Shown here: positions 57,801-64,000 of the stretch, piece by piece
Layout of the letters: every line of letters starts with the position of its first letter
How positions within the stretch are numbered: the stretch's first letter is position 1
NCBI GenBank assembly: GCA_030737835.1
Contig: JAUJYN010000012.1
Span: 3,312,208 to 3,376,207 of the forward strand
Length of the DNA stretch: 64,000 nucleotides
Direction of reading: 5' to 3'
DNA from: Acorus gramineus
Taxonomy: Eukaryota; Streptophyta; Magnoliopsida; Acorales; Acoraceae
Program-made: the position numbers and the translations under genes
Notes under the pieces: generated by a model
Told to the model about the DNA's origin: nothing
What the model saw: only the letters and a program-made list of their open reading frames with translations
Databases searched by the model: none

Positions 57801-58290
57801 TCCTTTATGGAAGATTTATTTCTCTTTTATCATCTCTTTGATTAAATTTTGATGGTTGAGATTTATTTTAAACACAAAAAATTATGGAAGATTTGTTTCA
57901 ATTTATCAAAGAGATAATAAAGAGAAACAAATCTTCCATGATTTTCTCTTCTCTCAAACTCATATTTTTTTTAAAAAAATAGAAATCTTCTATGATAAAG
58001 ATAATCAAATTTTCTATGATTTTCTCTACTCTCAAACTGAATATATATGTTAAAAAAAAAGAAGAAATTTCAGCCATCAAAATTTTACCAAGGTGATAAA
58101 GAGAAACAAATCTTCCATAATTTTCTCTTTTCTCAACCGAAGCAATATACGTTAAAAAAAAATCTCAAATATTAAAATTTAATAAAAAAAATCTTTTATA
58201 ATTTTCTTTCTCTCTCGTTAAAAAAAATCTCGGCTATTAAACTTTAATAAAATAAAAATAAAAGAGAAATGAATCTTCCTCAAAGGGAGG
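57800..58290. repeat. AT-rich inverted and direct repeat cluster
   Basis: TTTATGGAAGATTTATTTCT (57807) returns inverted near 58096-58123 (AGAGAAACAAATCTTCCATA). The AAATCTTCCAT(G/A)ATTTTCTC unit occurs several times between 57925 and 58215 with intervening CTCTCAAAC and TTAAAAAAAA. Looks like a decayed foldback element with internal duplication. Short open frames here are by-products. Confidence 0.65.
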
Positions 58291-58299
58291 TGCCATATA

Positions 58300-59636
58300 C
58301 ATATATGGCGTTTCCCTTTATTTTCATAAAAACAACGGAGGAACCTCCAATGTAAAAAAAAAAAAAAATAATTGATCAAAAACGCTAACTGGGTCTAATG
58401 CTATAATCTTCAAATATTTAATTGGGGTGGCTAATTTTACAAATATTTAAAACTGTGAGGCTATTTTTGCAAATTACCCTTTCAAAAATCTATTTTGAAA
58501 ATTCTGATTGTTTAGTCTTTTTTTTGTTATATGCTTCTTAGCAATCAACAAAATGTGGACCAATGGTGAAATTTGTGTAAGTTAAAAAAAATTGAGCTCT
58601 TTTACAGTGATCATGTCACATAGGGAATGGTTTATAGAACTAACATTTCATTGCAAACTACTGGATTTTATTAAGTCGTTGAATTTGGCTTTATAATGAT
58701 TCCCACGGCAAATTTCCTCCACTTATCTTCTTGTTTTTGCTAGGAAGGATATTCATTTGCCCTTTTATCATATATTATTACCTTTTCTTTGGGTAAAATT
58801 TCAGGTTTTATATTTTCTTATGAGATATTGATGTTTGATTCTAAGGCCAAAACTATGGCTTTATCTATATGTTTTTTCTATGGGCTGGAAATGACATGAA
58901 ATTTTATAAATATCTTTGCTATTAGTGGTATAATTTTTTTTTATTAATTTTTTTTAAAATCTAATGTTAAACTAGGTTGCCTCTTCCCTTACTCAGAAAA
59001 CCTTGATATTTCGTTACCAAGAATGCATATTTCCTTTGTGATTATATATGATTCTTGAATATTTCTTTTGCATGTATATATCAATGTTTTAGGTGTAATT
59101 TTTTAAAATGATCTTCTGATTCATTGACATAGAGGGTTGGTAATATAATAATATTGTGGATTAAGAAATATAGAGATTTACAAAAGTGAGGAAATGAAGA
59201 GAAGATGATGGAGGAGGGAGGAGAGGATGGATATGAAATTCAATTGAAAGAAATATTTAAACATGTTCAAAAGTTAGTAGAAATTATTTCTAACCAAATT
59301 GGCATCCATGGTAGAGTTGTTGCATCTCAAGAGGGCCATCAATGGAGTAGTGAAGTTATAGTGTTTCCCCATCAGTGGAGGGCTTTTCTTATGTTTTCTT
59401 ATCTATTTTCATTCATCTCAAGATTTGTCAAACATTTTCTCTCAAAAAAGGTCTTCAATGGAGGCAGATAGGGACCATGGTCATTGTATAGGATGGTCGC
59501 AGCCCCATAATCATCAACCCACCTGGCAACCATAGCAGAAAATATGGTTGGAGAGGAGAACCATCAATTTCTAGATAACACACTCATCCTAGCCGACAGA
59601 TGACCAAAGTTCCTAAATTGTTCAGTCTGGGAAGTT
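58300..59636. other. Intergenic DNA, no supported gene
   Basis: An open frame at 59205-59471 starts MMEEGGEDGYEIQLKEIFKH but ends in low-complexity text without a recognised domain. Nothing else can be supported here. It ends at the target site of the LINE at 59651. Confidence 0.4.
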
Positions 59637-59650
59637 AACTATTTTATTTG
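59637..59650. repeat. Target site duplication, left copy
   Basis: AACTATTTTATTTG; the same 14-mer is at 62533-62546 directly after the LINE poly(A). It shares its first 11 bases with 63227-63237. Confidence 0.85.
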
Positions 59651-62532
59651 GTCCTAAATTGTTCAGCTGAGTACAACCTTCATCACACTAATTCTTAAGT
59701 CCTTAGAAGCTGATGCTGTGGAAAAGTTTCGGCCGATCTCCCTATGCAACTCAATCTACAAAGGGATCACCAAAATCATTTCAAACAGGCTACAGTCCAC
59801 TCTTCAAAGAATTATCAGTCTTAATCAAACTGCTTTCATTAAGAAGAGGAGAATCAGACATAATATTTTATTGGCCCATGAATTGCTCCGATTTCTCCAT
59901 CTCCCAACTACTCATGGAAGGGCTTGTATTAAGATAGACATAAAAAAAGCTTTTGATGGTCTGCGTTGGCCATTTCTCTACATTGTCCTCAGGGGTCTGG
60001 GCTTTGATGAGAAGTTTATCACATTAGTCCAGCAGTGTGTGGAGTCTCCAAGGTTCTCAGTGCTTGTCAATGGAAGCCCCTGTGGTTTCTTCAGTTCTAA
60101 TTGTGGCCTTAGGTAGGGGGATCCTCTGTCCCCTCTTCTCTTCGTGATCGCTCTCAAAGGGTTCTCTCAAAGAATGAAGGCAGCATCGCTCTCCAAAGAC
60201 ATTGGTCCCTTTCTCAAAGGAGATACTCAAGTAAACCATCTTGCTTTTGCTAATGACTTGTTGATCTTTATAGATTCCTCCCCTACAACAGCAAGAAACC
60301 TTATCAATTTGCTAGATGACTTTGCAAGAGACTCAGGGTTGCAAGTCAATCTATCAAAAAGCCAAGTGTTCATCAATCCAAATGATCCATATAGAAGTGG
60401 TTTTATTGACACACTCAAAATTCTTGAAGGTTCCATCCCAGTCCGCTACTTGGGCCTCCCAATGATGAATGTTTCTCTCAAACATGCTCATTGCCAGCCC
60501 CTCATCGAAAAAATGCGAAAAAAACTCCTATCGTGGCAATCCCTCTTGCTCTCTTCAGCCGGTAGATTGGAGCTAGCTCGCACTGTGTTGAATGGCCTTC
60601 ATCTTTACTAGACATGCGCATATTCTCTCCCCAAGCGCACCATAAAAGAAGTGGAAAAAATGATAAGGGACTTCCTATGGAGGGACTCCCCACAAAAATG
60701 TGCCCCCCACCATGTCAATTGGACTACAATTTGCCAGCCCTTAAATGAAGGGGGACTTGGTATTAAATGGATTGTAGATTGGAACTTAGTTACTGCCGGA
60801 GTTCACCTATGGGATGTAGTTTCTAACATGGAGAGCTTATGAGTTAAATGGATCCATAGCAGGTACTTAAAATCTCACTCTATATGGGATGTTAAGGTAA
60901 GAACCACAAGTACAGCTGTCTGGAGGAAAATACTTGCAACTAGAGAGTGGGTAAAGCGAAAAGCAAAGTACATCATTTACAATGGAGAAGCTATAAACAT
61001 CTGCCATGATCCATGGATTGATGGTGAAGGATTGTCCAACCACTTTGGTTCCAGACTAGCCTTGTTGTTTGGGTTGAACAAGAACTCTAAAGTAAGTTGG
61101 TTGATGGCCACCTGAACGCTCATCCCTCTGGATCACAACTTATGAGATTGAAATTGGTGGTAGAGGCACTGATGAACTGACCTAGGGTCCAAGCAAGTTT
61201 GGCACACTTACTCTGGCAGAAGCGTGGAAGGAAGTGAAGAAAAAATCAGGCCACCCGTCCTAGAAGGAATGGGTTTGGCAAAAAACTCAAGTCCCGAAAC
61301 ATTCCTTCACAGTTTGGTTGGCATGCCATGACAAGCTCCCAACTCAGGCAAGACTCTTCCAAAAAAACTTGGTGGATAGCCCAATCTGGGTACTCTATAA
61401 CTCGGACATTGAAACAAGCCAACATTTGTTCTTCCAATGTCCCTTCTCTGGTGCTATTTGGCAATTGGTTCTTTCAAAAGCAGGTATATCAAACCATCAA
61501 ACCTCTCATATTCTGAGTGAAATTAGGTGGTTGGATTCTACTTACAAAGAGGAGGTCCCAAAGCTTATCCTACAGAACCTGCTTAGTTCCACCATTTGGC
61601 ATGCTTGGTTGGAAAGGAATCGAAGAATTTTCAAAGGGAAGCTAAAGCATCAAGACTCAATTGTCACACTTGCATTGCGAGACACTAAGCTGAAACTAAG
61701 CCAATACTCCTTCAAGACTGAAATGTCCCTTGATCTAGATCGATTGAAATAGGGTTGGGGATCAACAACTATGCTCTCTCTCTACACTCTTCAGAGGTGA
61801 CGTGGGAATTGTCTCCACGGGAATGGGTCAAAGCTAACACAGGCGGTTCCTTATCGGAGGATAGAGTAGGTTATGGTTTCCTCCTAAGGGACCACTCAGG
61901 AAATCTGATTTCGGCAGAGGCTGCAAAGACAACAGGGAAGTCTATCAATCACCTAGAACTATTGGTAGTCGGGCAAAGCATTAAAATGACGTTGGAGCTT
62001 GGTTTTCAAAACCTTTGGGTGGAGAGTGATTCTAAAGTTGCTTTACTTTGGATCACTTCTTGCAGCAAGGTTCCATGGAAAGTGCGACGGCTGGTCAATG
62101 CTATCAAAGAGGACTGCATTTCCTTCTTAGGGATCAAATTCTCCCACATCCATAGAGAGGGAAATAGCCTGGCAGACCTTCTAGCTAGCACTCAGAGTCA
62201 ACTGGGGGTCTCTCGCTATAGCCCTTCCTAAGTTTGGCTAGCACTGAAGAACCTCCTAGACAGAGATTGCAGTGGTATCCCGTATATTTGTCAAAAGCTT
62301 CGTTACTCTTCTCATTTTTGTTAATTTTTGGATTCTTTTGGTGTAACTTGGTGAGCTAAGAAGGGATGAGGTGGATGCACAGTCCCAGTTCACTGGGTCT
62401 GATCCCTCGCCACACCTATTTCTCAGTTCACTTTGGTTAATTTATATTAGCAATGTAACCCCTGAATCTTTTTGTACATTTGCTAAATATTACGATGAAA
62501 TACAATTTTGGACTTACCAACAAAAAAAAAAA
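59651..62532 (+). mobile_element. 5'-truncated L1-type LINE with 14-bp target duplication
   Basis: The polyprotein begins mid reverse transcriptase: FRPISLCNSIYKGITKIISN, ACIKIDIKKAFDGLRWPFLY, then GDPLSPLLFVIALKGFSQRM and HLAFANDLLIFIDSS, where the catalytic FADD reads FAND. A zf-RVT region (about 61318-61600: HDKLPTQARLF, SQHLFFQCPFSGAIW) and a C-terminal RNase H domain (about 61800-62200: VKANTGGSLSEDRVGYGFLL, LWVESDSKVALLW, HIHREGNSLADLLAS) follow. Stops break the frame (for example TAG at 60114-60116, directly before GDPLS) and the frame shifts after about 61110. The end has a poly(A) of 13 (62522-62534). The endonuclease and ORF1 are lost by truncation. Not capable of autonomous movement. 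Confidence 0.92.
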
Positions 62533-62546
62533 AACTATTTTATTTG

Positions 62547-63226
62547 TTTGGAGTTCACCATCGAAAGAGCAGGATATGGGGCGATAAGACGAAATTAGAG
62601 AGGGAAACCCATCTGGGCTGTTGCAGTTCAGTATCATGGCCTCAGCTCGACCAATGTCCTGGAATTCAAAGTTGTGCTCAATGGACTTCAGATGTGTAGA
62701 TACCTGGGGTTGTCTAACGTGCGTGTTTAAAGTGATTTCGCTATTGCAGTGGCTTGGGTTCAAGGTAGAAAATGCATATCGTGGCAAGTCTTGAGAGTTT
62801 GAAATGAAAAGCTGTCCATTTTGGCCTTCTACAAATTGGAAGGTAAATCATTTGTATAGAGAAGGAAACCAGGCTATGGATTTCCTTGCATCATGGAAGA
62901 ACTCCCCGATATATCTTTGTTCCATTTGGACGAGGCTTTGCAGGCTATCATTAACATGGGATGTGGGTAGAAAAATATTGTAGAGCTTCAAAGACATAGT
63001 CTTCCTGGTTGCAACTTAGGCTTCCCATTTGTAGCTCTTCGAAAACTATAGATTTATCAAACAGTGGTCAAAGGGAATGCAATCTCACTTAATTGAGGCT
63101 TCCCTCCTTTTGGTCCTATTTTGGACCAGATTGTGGTTCAAAAGGATTCTTTTTGGATTTATGTAGTTTCTTTTGGTTCTAATTATTGACATATAACAAT
63201 ATAAATTACTTTTTATCCACAAAAAA
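62547..63226 (+). mobile_element. Second LINE fragment (RNase H end) sharing the target site
   Basis: Reads CSVSWPQLDQC-type text, then, in the RNase H part, an AIAVAWVQGRKCISWQV-like piece and REGNQAMDFLASWKNSP near 62860-62910. The REGN-x-A-x-x-LAS pattern is that of the RNase H end of plant LINEs. A short poly(A) (63221-63228) ends it, followed by AACTATTTTAT (63227-63237), which matches the first 11 bases of the duplication flanking the LINE at 59651. So this one probably landed first and the other LINE then hit its left junction. Confidence 0.75.
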
Positions 63227-63237
63227 AACTATTTTAT

Positions 63238-63519
63238 CCATATGTAATTATATTTTTCAATGCACGAATTTTAAATAAAGTTGTTAGGGATGAGATTAAG
63301 TTGTTAGGATAGGATATATGTTATATTAGAGTGGTGTTTAAGTTGGCAATGTACTAAAAAGTGGGGCTAAGAAGGTGCCTAGGCAAAAGCAAGCCTAGCC
63401 TGCCATTATTCAGGAGATTATGCATTGATCAAGTGGTGTTTAAGAGTGAATTGAGCGGAGTTTAATTTGATTAATTCAATTTTTTTCTTGCATTTATTTT
63501 AGTTATTTATATTTTTAAT
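63238..63519. other. Intergenic DNA, no supported feature
   Basis: No coding or RNA feature recognised between the LINE pair and the hAT-like terminus. Confidence 0.4.
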
Positions 63520-64000
63520 TAGGGGTGCAATTCGGTTTGTTTTGTTCGATTTTTTACAAATCCAAATTGAACTAGATTATAAAAATAGTTGAAAATCGAA
63601 CCAAGCCAAAAATCTAAAAATTGAACTGAACCGATATTGTTTGATTAACCTGAACTAAATCGAACGGATTGGAATTAACTACTAAAGATAAACATTTATG
63701 TACCCAATTATTTTTTTCTTCGTATCAATTTCGTTTGGTTAGTTCTTTTTTATGGTTAGTTTACAAATTTACATAAATATCTAAAAGGTTATGATTGATT
63801 GTATAAATTAGTATATTCATTTTTTATGTATATTAATTGTATAACAACAATATAATTTTTAATATAAAAAGAATGATCTAAATGAATATTCTCTATGAAT
63901 AATCATGTGTTTAAATTTAATTCTCTTCGATTCAGTTAGTCCAGTTTTTTTTTAAGTAAAAACAAACCCAAACGAATGTAGATCAATTTATTAATTTTTC
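63520..64000. mobile_element. Left end of a hAT-like MITE, cut by the window edge
   Basis: TAGGGGTGCAATTCGGTTTG at 63520 matches the first 11 bases of the hAT-type terminus at 8257 (TAGGGGTGCAA). The next 150 bp are rich in AATCGAACC / CGGTTT-like subterminal motifs. The right end is not seen, so size and target duplication are unknown. Confidence 0.4.

Overview
The window is nuclear DNA of a flowering plant. It has intron-split host genes (a ubiquitin-specific protease, translation factor eIF3h, a GASA/snakin peptide, remnants of photosystem I PsaL and of a SABATH methyltransferase), a MIR535 hairpin, AT-rich intergenic DNA and many plant transposons. The GC-rich 5' end of the protease exon beside AT-rich DNA would suit a non-grass monocot or an early-diverging angiosperm, and miR535 argues against Brassicaceae. 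I cannot name the species.

Layout. 1-4.5 kb: LTR fossil fragment, a 42-bp minisatellite and small tandem repeats. 4.6-14.8 kb (minus): a UBP1/UBP2-type ubiquitin protease in two exons, split by a 7.5-kb intron that holds a hAT-type MITE, a degraded hAT transposase, and LTR fossils. 15-22 kb: MITEs, a LINE RNase H scrap and a SABATH methyltransferase pseudogene (18.1-19.6 kb). 24.8-35.0 kb (plus): complete 12-exon eIF3h, with LINE fragments and a NotI-site-containing inverted-repeat element in its introns. 35.3-38.9 kb (minus): a psaL pseudogene that still has promoter-like motifs; its 3' end is repeated downstream. 40.8-46.5 kb: a foldback MULE MITE with a 9-bp target duplication, a 3' fragment of a GASA gene, a cluster of foldback elements, an apparently intact 4-exon GASA gene, and a perfect 180-bp tandem duplication. 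47-52 kb: MITEs and a 5'-truncated LINE. 52.0-57 kb: a G-box/ABRE-rich segment, then a three-element transposon nest, then the MIR535 hairpin. 59.6-63.2 kb: two LINEs that appear to have used the same target site in succession.

The host genes form no operon or pathway. The apparently intact ones act in ubiquitin removal, translation initiation, peptide signalling/defence and small-RNA control (miR535 belongs to the miR156/529/535 superfamily that targets SPL factors). The most notable features are the MIR535 locus and the nest that separates it from a G-box-rich segment upstream, the psaL and SABATH pseudogenes, and several transposons whose target duplications can be read directly.
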